64,000 bases of DNA from Caballeronia sp. dw_19 (GTDB lineage Bacteria > Pseudomonadota > Gammaproteobacteria > Burkholderiales > Burkholderiaceae). The position numbers and the translations under genes are program-made. The stretch covers positions 87,033 through 151,032 of the forward strand of contig NZ_JAAVUQ010000020.1 in assembly GCF_018449515.1 (NCBI RefSeq). Direction: 5' to 3'. How positions within the stretch are numbered: position 1 is the first letter of the stretch; the number at the start of each line of letters is the position of its first letter. This document shows, piece by piece, positions 8,016 to 16,594 of this stretch. The notes beneath the pieces are model-generated. The model worked only from the letters and a program-made list of their open reading frames with translations. It was not told the DNA's origin and searched no databases.

Positions 8016-8542
8016 CCGGCGTCACTCATGTACTGAATCGCTTCGCCTGCTCGCCAGGTACAGGGGACGCGACGCAGCCACGTCGAATCGGGACCCGATT
8101 GATATAGCCAGATGATCGTGCTTGTCATCATCTGCTGTTCCGGAGCCATGCCCCGGAATTCCGCCCGCCATCGCGTCATCTCCTCTGGATGATGTTCACC
8201 CGTTCGTTCGTTATAAGCAGCCGGACAGATGCTTCGGTGGAATTCGCCTTCCTGGCTGGGACAGAACAGCTTGGTCAATTGAAGTTGCCGAATGACCTGC
8301 TGCAGGGCTTTGTTGAAGCTTGCGGGACTTCGGCTGCCCAACGCCATCGGCACGCCACCAAGTGCCTCCAGCTCCATCGCGTCGTCATCGTCGAGGTCAA
8401 GCAGACGCTGTACCAGGCGATCCAGTCGCGTGTCGTCGGAGGACGTGGATATATGAGCCTGCCGATGCAGGGCCTCGTTGATCACCGCAGCGCCGTTGGC
8501 GAAGGTTCGTTCGGCTGTAATAGCGCAGAGGTATTTCAACAT
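7967..8542 (-). CDS. hypothetical protein with a probably aberrant C-terminus
   Basis: 191 residues from an ATG at 8542 that has GGAGAAAGG five bases upstream (an in-frame start at 8617 has none). The start is MLKYLCAITAERTFANGAAV; the middle is polar and helical, and near the end there is IIWLYQSGPDSTWLRRVPCTWRAGEAIQYM, a W-L-x-R-V-P-C-T-W pattern I associate with hypothetical Burkholderia proteins. No catalytic motif is recognised. The last residues, after about MSDAGC, are read out of frame through the 2OG-Fe(II) oxygenase remnant, so the native C-terminus was probably lost and the product may be non-functional. Confidence 0.55.
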   Translation of the reverse strand: MLKYLCAITAERTFANGAAVINEALHRQAHISTSSDDTRLDRLVQRLLDLDDDDAMELEALGGVPMALGSRSPASFNKALQQVIRQLQLTKLFCPSQEGEFHRSICPAAYNERTGEHHPEEMTRWRAEFRGMAPEQQMMTSTIIWLYQSGPDSTWLRRVPCTWRAGEAIQYMSDAGCLSLWLCLIARYPGW

Positions 8543-8908
8543 GAGAGCCTTTCTCCAGAAAGCGTCGAAAGTAGGATCTTTTGATGGGTACGTCTCTCCG
8601 GTTCTTGCGGTATTCAACTCGACGTCAGTTTCTCGAAGTCACGAGTTCAACTACCGTATGCAGATGAGACGGCCCAAGGCATGGCGCGTACTAGCTTATT
8701 GAGGCGCCCGGCGCATAGAACCAACCATACGTGTTGCAGGCAATCCTTCTCTGTTTCTTGCTCCCCGGTTCCGGATGAGCGGCGTGGAACGGATTGTCTG
8801 AATCGCACCGCAAGAAACGGGTAGTAGTGGGGAGGCGCGATGGATATTGTTCGTTCCAGGCGAAGCAAGCCCGCTTCGCTGCCAATCAAGCTCAGTAAGG
8901 AGTCGAAC
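8543..8908. other. intergenic stretch without a recognised gene
   Basis: About 365 bases between divergent genes. A 64-codon minus frame at 8691-8885 has no clear ribosome binding site or family. AAGGAG at 8897-8902 is the ribosome binding site of the SnoaL-like gene. Confidence 0.4.
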
Positions 8909-9358
8909 ATGTCAAAGGAAGAGGACAACAAGGCGGTCGTAGGTCGCTGGTTCACCAGTTTCTGGGGCGAGAAATGTGACCTGAGCATTGTCGACGAGAT
9001 CGCTGCGCCGGACATGCTGTTGAAATACTCGCTGCATGAACCACGTCGTGGTCGTGACGACATCAAAGCGTTCATGACCGCTTTCCGCGAAGCCTTTCCG
9101 GACCTCAATTTCTGGGGCGTCACGGATCTCATCGCTGAAGGCGATTACGTCGTAGGCCAATGGGAAGGTGGTGGTACGCACACGGGCCCGGCTTTTAGCG
9201 ACTTTCTTGCAGGGTCTCTGCCGGCGGCAACCGGCCGCAAGATGCACTTCACCGGCACCACCGTACTTCGTTTGAAGGAGGGCAAAATCGTCGAAGAGCT
9301 TGGTCTTGACGACGGTGTGTCGGCTCTCACGCAATTGGGGCTGATCAAGACGGTCTGA
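8909..9358 (+). CDS. SnoaL-like ester cyclase family protein
   Basis: 149 residues from the ATG at 8909 with AAGGAG seven bases upstream; a longer in-frame start at 8840 is not supported. The pattern is that of SnoaL-like polyketide cyclase/NTF2-fold proteins: an N-terminal helix (NKAVVGRWFTSFW), the A-P-D-M-x-x-K-Y segment, FMTAFREAFPDLNFWGVTDLIAEGDYVVGQWEGGGTHTGP, then TTVLRLKEGKIVEELGLDD. In characterised members an Asp acts as base in ring closure, but most bacterial homologues have no known substrate. It is a single gene. The enzyme role is not proven. Confidence 0.8.
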   Translation: MSKEEDNKAVVGRWFTSFWGEKCDLSIVDEIAAPDMLLKYSLHEPRRGRDDIKAFMTAFREAFPDLNFWGVTDLIAEGDYVVGQWEGGGTHTGPAFSDFLAGSLPAATGRKMHFTGTTVLRLKEGKIVEELGLDDGVSALTQLGLIKTV

Positions 9359-9591
9359 GCCTTTCGGTCATCATCGGTGTGGACCCGTCGGCGCGTCGAG
9401 TGATCGGGAGCGCAGACCGGCGAATGCCGGTCTGCGTTGTCCGGTCGGTCTACTCTTCATCCACGCAGGACGGGTCTGGCATATCAGTCACGAATCATCA
9501 CTCTCCTCAAAAATTGCCGCAAGGAACGGAGCACTTCGGCGCTCCCGTACTCCAGATTATTCAGTTATCCTTAGCCAATTGGGGATCCAAT

Positions 9592-10116
9592 ATGCGCATC
9601 GAGAATCGTCGCGCCAGCGATGAGCCGAATCTGGCTGCCAGCTTCAAAACCGCTGTCATGAGTGTTTCCGGCGCAGTGGTAAGTGTCTGCGTCAAATACG
9701 CAATGTATGACGGGACCTTTCGGCTCTCTCATTGGTCAACTAAGCAGATCCTCGCGCTCTACAAGTGCCTCGAACACTACAGCGGCGTTCATTACTACGG
9801 CTCCGATTTGCAGCGCATATCGGACGATCCCAGTCTTTCCGATTTACTGCCAGCCCGGCATCCGGTTCACACTATGCTCAACGAAAGACCGGATCTGACA
9901 CAGGAAGACTATTCGGAGGCGAACAAAAGCTTTTCCGTGAAGTCATTTATATTCGCCGATCACGGTGAGACATGCCGCATTTCTTGCGCCTTCGGCGACC
10001 ACGTCCATCGCGCAGAGGTGCTGCCCGCATATATCGCGATGAACCTGTACGGTTCTCTTAAGGCGGGCATCGATCTGTCGGGTCTCGTCACCGCGGAAGC
10101 GGGCGGTTCGGCTTGA
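9592..10116 (+). CDS. hypothetical protein (174 aa)
   Basis: Starts MRIENRRASDEPN at 9592 with GGGGAT five bases upstream; the frame is open to 9379 but the preceding codons look non-coding. The protein is soluble and rich in Ser, His and Tyr (WSTKQILALYKCLEHYSGVHYYGSDLQRI). No motif or family is recognised. Sequence composition after 9592 is consistent with real coding sequence. It is followed by a 330-base gap and then convergent genes. Confidence 0.5.
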   Translation: MRIENRRASDEPNLAASFKTAVMSVSGAVVSVCVKYAMYDGTFRLSHWSTKQILALYKCLEHYSGVHYYGSDLQRISDDPSLSDLLPARHPVHTMLNERPDLTQEDYSEANKSFSVKSFIFADHGETCRISCAFGDHVHRAEVLPAYIAMNLYGSLKAGIDLSGLVTAEAGGSA

Positions 10117-10443
10117 CCTCTCGAATGGTCAAGCCCGAACGCGATATCATCAAGATGCACTGCCGTCCTGGCGGCTCGACATTATTCAGTGGTTGGATCG
10201 TTAAAGGTGAGTTCAGCTCCCTCGCTACCACGAGGCATCCCGAACGACCGCAAAGGCCGATGATGCGACGTACTTCACTGGCGCTCGACCGGCCGCTTTC
10301 AGAGCGAAGCAGCCGCACCAATGTCCATGCGGCAATCTTGCCAAATGACGCGTCTTGACTTCCGCCCTACGGACGATCGGCCGTACCCGACGACGTGCCG
10401 CGGTCATCGCGGGTGACGTAAAAACGGTCATTCACGCGGCCAA
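10117..10443. other. intergenic stretch without a recognised gene
   Basis: About 330 bases between convergent genes. A 68-codon minus frame at 10225-10431 runs through it but has no recognisable domain. Nothing else seen. Confidence 0.4.
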
Positions 10444-11883
10444 TCAACGCGTGAAGACGATATCCGAAACCGCCGGCTCCAACGGCGATCTCAGTCTGGT
10501 AACGACACCGTCCGCATGTCGGTCGAACGTGAAAACCAGGTCAGACAAGCGAGCTTCGTCATCCTCTTTCAACTGCAACGAGCTTTCACCGCGATATACC
10601 AGCCTGCCTTTCAGGCCCCGCCAACTCCAACGCATGCCGGATGTATTGTGGGTGATCGAAATCGTGCCATAAGCTGGATTGCTATATTCGCCGATGAAGT
10701 GCTTGAGAAGCTCGTCTGGATACGGAACCACAATACCGTTGGCGCCAAAACGCCGTGCGTCAGCTTCTTCTTTTTCTAAAGTGCTTTGCCGTCTCGCGTG
10801 AAAGATCTCGAACCAGTCGATCGGCGAGAGCGAGCGCAATCGATCGAACACCGCGTACGTGATCAATTCGCGAACGGGACAGGGATCGCGATTCGTCAGC
10901 ACGACAACCCCAATCTCACGATCCGGCATCATGCGGAACAGCGAACCCCAGCCGGGCAGCGAACCGGTGTGTGACACAGTGCGCTCGCCACGATAAAGCT
11001 GGCACGTCAGCCCGTATCCGTATTGGTTCCTACCGATCTCCGCGAATCCCGAATCGTCCGAGTCGATGTGCGGCGTCATCATCGTGGTCACTGCCGCTTC
11101 CGAAAGGATTTGCGCACCGTCGACGCGTCCTCGCGACAACAGCAACCGCAGCCAACGGGCCATATCCGCCGCGCAAGTGTGGATGCCGCCGGCAGGCGTC
11201 GCGTGCATCGGCCACAATCTCGTTCGACGGGCATGCCGCCCATCCCGAACATGCGGATGCGCGAAATCGGCCGCCGATACCAATGTGTCAGTCGAGAATC
11301 CGAAATTCCTGAAACCCAGAGGCGACAAAAGGCGCTGCGTCGTGAACTGTTCCCAACTCTGCCCGCTGAGCCGCTCAGTGACCATGCCCGCGACGATGTA
11401 GCCGAGGTTCGAGTACTGGTACGCCTGGCGCAGAGGCCGGCTCGATTCCAGATAACGCATGGCATATAGGATCTGTTCCCGCGACCGCGCTTCTGGCAGC
11501 GACCACATGCGGTCATGACGGGGGAGCCCACTACGATGCGCAAGCAGATCGGAGACAGTGATAGCTTCAGTAGTCGCCGGATCGCGAAGCTGGAATTCCG
11601 GCAGTATTTCACGAACGCGCGTGTCCCAATTCAACCGATTTTCGTCGACCAGTAGCGCAATACCGGCGGCGTTGATCGATTTGGTCAGCGAGCAGATCAT
11701 GAATTGCGTGTCGGGCGTGACCGGAGCGCTCGCGCCCAGTTCACGTACACCATAACCCTTGAGCAGAATGATGTCGTCGCCTTGAACCACGGCGATGGCC
11801 AGGCCGGGAATGGCCCAGCACTTCATTGCATCTTCGACAAGACAGTCCAGTTCGATCCAATCGGCGTCGCGCATATCGCTCAC
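10444..11883 (-). CDS. serine hydrolase, beta-lactamase class C/penicillin-binding fold
   Basis: 479 residues. The active-site SxxK is SLTK at 65-68, the YxN motif is YSN at 157-159, and the third motif is HTG at 305-307 in place of KTG, all in the class C order. An additional C-terminal domain of about 110 residues (from about 370, HFIGEYSNPAYGTISI...) resembles the beta-barrel (DUF3471-like) of D-aminopeptidase and esterase relatives. No signal peptide is visible, so a cytoplasmic site is likely unless the start is wrong. Its ATG is four bases past the stop of the Amj-family gene, so the two are co-transcribed; a role with muropeptides or D-amino acid peptides is an inference from that. Confidence 0.85.
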   Translation of the reverse strand: MSDMRDADWIELDCLVEDAMKCWAIPGLAIAVVQGDDIILLKGYGVRELGASAPVTPDTQFMICSLTKSINAAGIALLVDENRLNWDTRVREILPEFQLRDPATTEAITVSDLLAHRSGLPRHDRMWSLPEARSREQILYAMRYLESSRPLRQAYQYSNLGYIVAGMVTERLSGQSWEQFTTQRLLSPLGFRNFGFSTDTLVSAADFAHPHVRDGRHARRTRLWPMHATPAGGIHTCAADMARWLRLLLSRGRVDGAQILSEAAVTTMMTPHIDSDDSGFAEIGRNQYGYGLTCQLYRGERTVSHTGSLPGWGSLFRMMPDREIGVVVLTNRDPCPVRELITYAVFDRLRSLSPIDWFEIFHARRQSTLEKEEADARRFGANGIVVPYPDELLKHFIGEYSNPAYGTISITHNTSGMRWSWRGLKGRLVYRGESSLQLKEDDEARLSDLVFTFDRHADGVVTRLRSPLEPAVSDIVFTR

Positions 11884-11887
11884 CGTG

Positions 11888-12691
11888 CTAAATGAGTTCA
11901 GCTACGTGGACAATGACGATTGCCGCCGGAACGAGCACTGCCTGCGCGCACAGCGTACCGAGAACGCGTGCACCCGCGAGCGTCGTGATCGCGCGCCGAA
12001 AGCTGTTTTCCGAAATCCTTCCTTCGATGACGTCGTCAGTCATCACGGAAACTTGCGGGTCGATAATGACCGCCAGCACGACGGTCGCAAAGCCATTGAT
12101 GACCGACGACAGATTCGCGCACGTCACCCGCAGCTCGGGCTTCAGGTATCCCGCATACAACGATGCGAACACCCCGACCGTCCAGATCGCCATTGCGACA
12201 ACGTTCAGCCCGATAACTGTCCAGGACACGCCAGCGCTTGCGGCCAGTTGCGTAACGTTGTGTCGAGAAGGAAGCCGCGCGCCCGTGCGAATGGTGTTAA
12301 GACCGGCACGACTGAAGACGTGCAGCAGCAGGCGAGGAATCGAGCGGTTTGCGTGGAACTGACCGACCGCGCGACTGAAGTAACGCTGGAACGTGGGAAT
12401 CAGGAACGATCCTGCAATGCTTGCCACTGTGGCAGTCAGCAGGAACAACCGAAAATCGTTGAGCAATCCGGCGCCCAGATGATGCGCAATGTCCAGTTCG
12501 ACCCGTTTCGCGATGAACGGTCCTTGAAAGGAATTCGCTGTCCGGGAAACCAGCGCAATAATCCCGAAAAGGGAAAACGACACAGCAATGCGGCCCGTGC
12601 GAACACCTGCGATTCGCACGGCATAGGCCAATGTTGCAATCACGTGGATTACAAATGTAAGTCCGCAGATGACCAGAAGCTGGCTGTCCAT
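11888..12691 (-). CDS. amj: lipid II flippase, Amj family (DUF2837)
   Basis: 267 residues starting MDSQLLVICGLTFVIHVIATLAYAVRIAGVRTG; the V-R-x-G-G/T-R-x-A-V-S-F-S-L-F-x-I-I-x-L-V-S-R-T-A-N block is the hallmark of Amj (YdaH of Bacillus subtilis). Six or more membrane helices are seen. Amj moves lipid II across the inner membrane for peptidoglycan synthesis and can replace MurJ. The in-frame start at 12787 is less likely because the 32 extra residues are polar and not family-like, although the ribosome binding site at 12691 is weak. It leads a two-gene operon with the serine hydrolase. In a proteobacterium with MurJ it would be a spare flippase. Confidence 0.85.
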   Translation of the reverse strand: MDSQLLVICGLTFVIHVIATLAYAVRIAGVRTGRIAVSFSLFGIIALVSRTANSFQGPFIAKRVELDIAHHLGAGLLNDFRLFLLTATVASIAGSFLIPTFQRYFSRAVGQFHANRSIPRLLLHVFSRAGLNTIRTGARLPSRHNVTQLAASAGVSWTVIGLNVVAMAIWTVGVFASLYAGYLKPELRVTCANLSSVINGFATVVLAVIIDPQVSVMTDDVIEGRISENSFRRAITTLAGARVLGTLCAQAVLVPAAIVIVHVAELI

Positions 12692-12824
12692 GCTTTTTGC
12701 GGCGCGTTTGGCTGGGACATGAGTGTACCCGAGGCAAGTACCGACCTGATGGTCTGCGATCCTTGTTAGCCAATCGAGTGACCGCAACCGGCTGGCTGCC
12801 GTCTTCAGAGGCTGGATTCAGAGG

Positions 12825-13508
12825 CTAGAACAAGTCCTCGTGCCGGCAATTCACCAGGATCTCCGCGACGCTTGCCGTATTCGGCATCGCAATGGTGTTC
12901 GCGATCAGCAAGGCCAGATCCTCGGGCTGGGTCATCGCCTGGGGTTCAAGGTCGGCTATGCCCGCCGCCATGTCGGTATTCACGAAGCCGGGGCAGATAG
13001 CGGTCGCGCGAATACCGTCGTCCCAGCCGGCTCGGCGCACCGCATGATTCAACGCGATCACCGCATGCTTCGACATCTGGTAACCGGCGTTCAGGTTCTT
13101 CACGCGCTTGCCGGATAACGATGCAATCTGCACGACCCGCGCATCGCCGGGTTTGCGCAGGTGCGGCAACGCAGCCTGGATCAGGCGGAAGGGCGCCTTC
13201 ACGTTGATATCGAGCGTTTCTTCCAACTGCTCGTCGGTGCCGTCCTCGAGCGTTATATGCGTGCATATTCCCGCGTTATTGATCAGGACATCTATGCGGC
13301 CAAAATGCTCGACGGTCGCGTCGACCCAGCGTTGCCCGCTTAGCGGATCGCGCGCTTCATACGCAAAGGTGAATGCATCGAAGGGAAGGTGCGCCGACGA
13401 AGGATCACGCATGCCCAGCGACAGCCGATAACCCCGCCGGTGCAATTCCGAGGCCACCGCCAGGCCAATGCCGCGATTCGCGCCGGAAATCATCGCTACC
13501 TTGTTCAT
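12825..13508 (-). CDS. SDR family oxidoreductase
   Basis: 227 residues. SGANRGIG at 8-15 binds the cofactor, NNAG is at 77-80, catalytic Ser130, Tyr143 and Lys147 (YQMSK) are present, and PGFVNTDMA follows. The shortness and the SLGMRD segment after strand 2 indicate NADP(H). The gene is the last of a minus-strand series with the DAO oxidase, permease, binding protein and second FAD oxidase, 15 bases below the DAO gene, so it probably handles the aldehyde or keto product of those oxidases. That last step is inference. Confidence 0.88.
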   Translation of the reverse strand: MNKVAMISGANRGIGLAVASELHRRGYRLSLGMRDPSSAHLPFDAFTFAYEARDPLSGQRWVDATVEHFGRIDVLINNAGICTHITLEDGTDEQLEETLDINVKAPFRLIQAALPHLRKPGDARVVQIASLSGKRVKNLNAGYQMSKHAVIALNHAVRRAGWDDGIRATAICPGFVNTDMAAGIADLEPQAMTQPEDLALLIANTIAMPNTASVAEILVNCRHEDLF

Positions 13509-13523
13509 TGCCGAGCCCCTTGC

Positions 13524-14864
13524 TTAAAAACCTGCATCGATAACGATCTTCGTGCCGTCACTGAAACGGCTTAGCCGGAACATGTGCGGATCGACGAGCG
13601 GTGTGTCGTTGGTGACCAGATCCGCCATCAGTTTTCCCGCTGCCGGACCGATGCCAAATCCATGCCCTGAAAACCCGGTGCCGATAAAAAGCCCCGGCAC
13701 GCTTTCAACGCCCGATATCACGGGAATGGCATCAGGCGTCACGTCCATGAGACCCGCCCAGCGCTGCGCGATGCGTGCACCGCTCATATGCGGAAAGACC
13801 TTTACGAACTCACGCAGGCCTGCATCGGTATAGGCGGAAATAGGCTCGGGGTCGAGTGTGCGAACTTCCTCGAAAGCGGTTCGCTGATCAAGCGCCCAGT
13901 GACTCGGCCGGCGCAGTTCATCGAAGAAACGCGCACCCAATCCAATCCGTAACGCGCCCATCTGACTCTTGAGCGCAGGGATATATTGCGGAAACAGGCG
14001 GAAGCTGTCGGGCGTGATATCCGTGTAGGTACGAAAGCCGAACGCGATCGTATAACCGCCATCCGCGCGTTTGCGGAACGCGAATTCCTTGTTGCTGGCG
14101 CTCACGGCGGGACCGCCTTCTATAGGCGCCGTCCGCAACACGGAAGCCTTCACCATCAACTGCGGCACGTTGACATCCAGATTCCCGCAGAAGAGCCGCG
14201 ACCACGCGCCGCCCGCAACCACCACGCTCTTGCAACGGATTGTCCCCAGCTCGGTCACCACCGCGCTGACGCGTCCCGCGCTTGTTTCCACACCGCGCAC
14301 CGCACAGGGCGTGAGTATTTTCACGCCGCGTTTGCGCAGTGCATTTGCAATAGCTGGCGCGGCTTTCTGCGGTTCGGCGCGGCCGTCGCCGGGGGTGTAC
14401 AGGCCGCCCTTGAACGCTTTCGTCGCGCCCGGAAGCAAACCGGCGACGGTCCTGGGATCGACTTCGCGAGTATCGAATGCGTCGTTCCCGGCCAGGGCGC
14501 GCGCTTTCTCAAGCCATACGCGATGCCCTTCCATTTTCGCGTCGTCGTTGGCCATGTACAGGATGCCGCATTGCCTGAAACCAGTATCGATGCCAAGCGT
14601 CTGGTCGAGCGTTCGCCACAGCTTCAGGCTCTCTATACTCAGTTGGAACTCGCGCATGTCGCGATGCGTGACACGCACCCAACCCCAGTTACGGCTGGAT
14701 TGTTCGCCCGCTATGTAGCCCTTCTCGCACACTGCCACGCGCAGGCCTTTGTCGCTTAGATACAGTGCCGTACTCACGCCAATAATTCCGCCGCCGACCA
14801 CCACGACATCCACTTCGTCCGGCAAGGTGGTGTCGTCGGTGACGGTCTCGACTGGTGGTCCCAT
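13524..14864 (-). CDS. FAD-dependent oxidoreductase, DAO family
   Basis: 446 residues with GGGIIG at 24-29 in VDVVVVGGGIIGVSTALYL, the S-S-R-N-W-G-W-V-R substrate-side motif, and the C-terminal GTGFSGHGFGIGPAAGKLMADLV. The S-x-R-N-x-G family includes amine and opine-type oxidases (subunit B of octopine/nopaline oxidase) as well as sarcosine and hydroxyproline oxidases. It lies 21 bases below the ABC permease gene and shares its strand, so imported amino compound and oxidase are linked. No electron-transfer partner (A subunit) is adjacent. Confidence 0.88.
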   Translation of the reverse strand: MGPPVETVTDDTTLPDEVDVVVVGGGIIGVSTALYLSDKGLRVAVCEKGYIAGEQSSRNWGWVRVTHRDMREFQLSIESLKLWRTLDQTLGIDTGFRQCGILYMANDDAKMEGHRVWLEKARALAGNDAFDTREVDPRTVAGLLPGATKAFKGGLYTPGDGRAEPQKAAPAIANALRKRGVKILTPCAVRGVETSAGRVSAVVTELGTIRCKSVVVAGGAWSRLFCGNLDVNVPQLMVKASVLRTAPIEGGPAVSASNKEFAFRKRADGGYTIAFGFRTYTDITPDSFRLFPQYIPALKSQMGALRIGLGARFFDELRRPSHWALDQRTAFEEVRTLDPEPISAYTDAGLREFVKVFPHMSGARIAQRWAGLMDVTPDAIPVISGVESVPGLFIGTGFSGHGFGIGPAAGKLMADLVTNDTPLVDPHMFRLSRFSDGTKIVIDAGF

Positions 14865-14885
14865 AAGCTTGGTATTCCCTGCTTT

Positions 14886-15677
14886 TTAGTTGTGTTGTTC
14901 GGTCATGCCCGCGCGCGTGGCTGCTGCCTGGCGTTTGAGTTGCTTGCGCGTGGTAGCCATGCTTGCGCCGCCGTAACGCGGATTCGAATGCCGGTTGGTC
15001 CAGCGGTCGATATGATTGATCGCGTGCGTGAGCGGCACCGTAATCAACAGGTAGACGAACCCGGCGGCGACCAGCGGCGAAAGGTTTGCCACGTTCACCG
15101 ACGTGTTCTGTCCAATGGTGAACAGGTCCCGCTGCGAGGTCAGCAAGCCGAGAAAATAAACGAGGCTTGAATCCTTCACGATCGAAATGAACTGGTTCGC
15201 CAGCGCCGGCAGAATGCGCCGGATGCCTTGCGGCACGATCACATGGCGCATGGCGGTCCAGTACGTCATGCCGAGCGCCTGACACGCGGAGAGCTGTCCC
15301 TTGCCCACGCTCTGAATGCCCGAGCGAAAAATCTCCGCTATATACGCCGATGAAATCAGCCCGAGCGCCACGATCGCAAGCGGATACGGATTCGGGCCGA
15401 ACACCGCTAGCCCGACGGGCGCGAGTCCTTGGCCCACGAGCAGGATCACGAGCGCGGCGGGAAGCCCGCGAAAGACCTCGACGAACACACGCGCCGGCAC
15501 TTCGAGCCAGCGCATATGCGACACCGCCATCAACGCCAGCACCATACCTGCGATGATCCCGAGCAAGGTCGAAAACAGCGACAGCACGAGCGTGTTGACC
15601 AGTCCGGTTTCGAGCAGCGCAGGCAGCGACCCGGTGAGCAACGGCCAGTCGAGGAAGTTCTGCAGGAATGCGTTCAT
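14886..15677 (-). CDS. polar amino acid ABC transporter permease (HisM/GlnP family)
   Basis: 263 residues with about five membrane helices. The coupling (EAA) loop is visible in AYIAEIFRSGIQSVGKGQLSACQALGMTYWTAMRHVIVPQGIRRILPALANQFISIVKDSSL, the standard pattern of the His/Glu/Asp/Gln permease family. It follows the substrate-binding protein gene by 30 bases. Most importers of this family use two permease genes and one ATPase, yet only this permease and one binding protein are present here, so the rest must be encoded elsewhere or this permease forms a homodimer with a shared ATPase. Confidence 0.9.
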   Translation of the reverse strand: MNAFLQNFLDWPLLTGSLPALLETGLVNTLVLSLFSTLLGIIAGMVLALMAVSHMRWLEVPARVFVEVFRGLPAALVILLVGQGLAPVGLAVFGPNPYPLAIVALGLISSAYIAEIFRSGIQSVGKGQLSACQALGMTYWTAMRHVIVPQGIRRILPALANQFISIVKDSSLVYFLGLLTSQRDLFTIGQNTSVNVANLSPLVAAGFVYLLITVPLTHAINHIDRWTNRHSNPRYGGASMATTRKQLKRQAAATRAGMTEQHN

Positions 15678-15707
15678 GGCGCTCTCCGGATCATGTCGGT
15701 GACAAGT

Positions 15708-16526
15708 TCAGCTACCGGTTTTCATCACATACGGCGGCAGGCTGGCGGGCTTCGGATAACCGGGATGGAACTGGGTGTAGAGCTTGATCCAGGTGCCGTC
15801 GGCTACAAGCTCGTTAAGCGTCTTGTTGACCGCGGCTTCGAGTTTGACGTTGCCCTTTCGTATCGGAAAACCGGCGGGCAGGTTGATCGCGGAAATATCC
15901 AGGCGGTCGGTAATGTTCAACTGCGGGTACTTGCTTTGCAGACCGTCGACCAGCGATTTATCGATGAAGAAACCATCGATATATTTTGAACGCAGCGAGA
16001 GAAAGCCCGCGTTCACGTTAGGGAAACGCACGATCTGCGCGCCCGGCAAGTAGCTGTCCGAATACGTGTCTTCAATCGTACCTTGCACCACGCCGATCCG
16101 CTTGTCCTTGACCGACGCCTTGTCGCTTGTGATCGGGCTATCGGGAAGGCTCGCTACGCTAAGCAGCCCAGTGAGATAACCCTCGGAGAAATCGACCATC
16201 TTGAGACGGTCGGTCGTGATCGAGATCGATCCGGCGGCGAGATCAATCTGCTGGTTCGACACGCTCGGCAGCAAGCCGCTGAAGTCCTGCGCGCGGAAGT
16301 CGACGCTCAATCCCAACTTTGCGCCAACCGCGCGCAGCAACTCCACGTCGAAGCCGGTCATCTTGCCGTTATCGATGTAGGAATAGGGCTTGTTGTTGGC
16401 GTCCACGCCGGCCATCAGCTTGCCCGGCGCTAGCGTGCCGAGGTCGTCGGCACGCGCGCTGGTGGCGGCCATCAATGAGAAGGAAGCGACGATTGAAACG
16501 AGGCTGAGAAAGTGTCGAAACCGCAT
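15708..16526 (-). CDS. amino acid ABC transporter substrate-binding protein
   Basis: 272 residues from the ATG at 16526 with CTGGAG upstream; an earlier in-frame start at 16631 is rejected because it would precede the signal peptide. The signal is MRFRHFLSLVSIVASFSLMAATSARA, cleaved before DDLGTLAPG. The periplasmic SBP3 fold is shown by FDVELLRAVGAKLGL, IDLAAGSISITTDRLKMVDFSEGYL and the closing WIKLYTQFHPGY. The ligand should be a polar amino acid or opine. It sits between the FAD oxidase and the permease in one strand series. Confidence 0.92.
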   Translation of the reverse strand: MRFRHFLSLVSIVASFSLMAATSARADDLGTLAPGKLMAGVDANNKPYSYIDNGKMTGFDVELLRAVGAKLGLSVDFRAQDFSGLLPSVSNQQIDLAAGSISITTDRLKMVDFSEGYLTGLLSVASLPDSPITSDKASVKDKRIGVVQGTIEDTYSDSYLPGAQIVRFPNVNAGFLSLRSKYIDGFFIDKSLVDGLQSKYPQLNITDRLDISAINLPAGFPIRKGNVKLEAAVNKTLNELVADGTWIKLYTQFHPGYPKPASLPPYVMKTGS

Positions 16527-16594
16527 GATGTTGCTCCAGGGAAGCCAGCGATGAATTGAAAATACGACGAGTCGATACAGCGTTACTAAAAACG

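Noticed and set aside
11795..12769. 324-codon plus frame across the Amj gene
   Set aside because: It is opposite a clear Amj-family sequence and has no start site or domain; rejected as antisense shadow.
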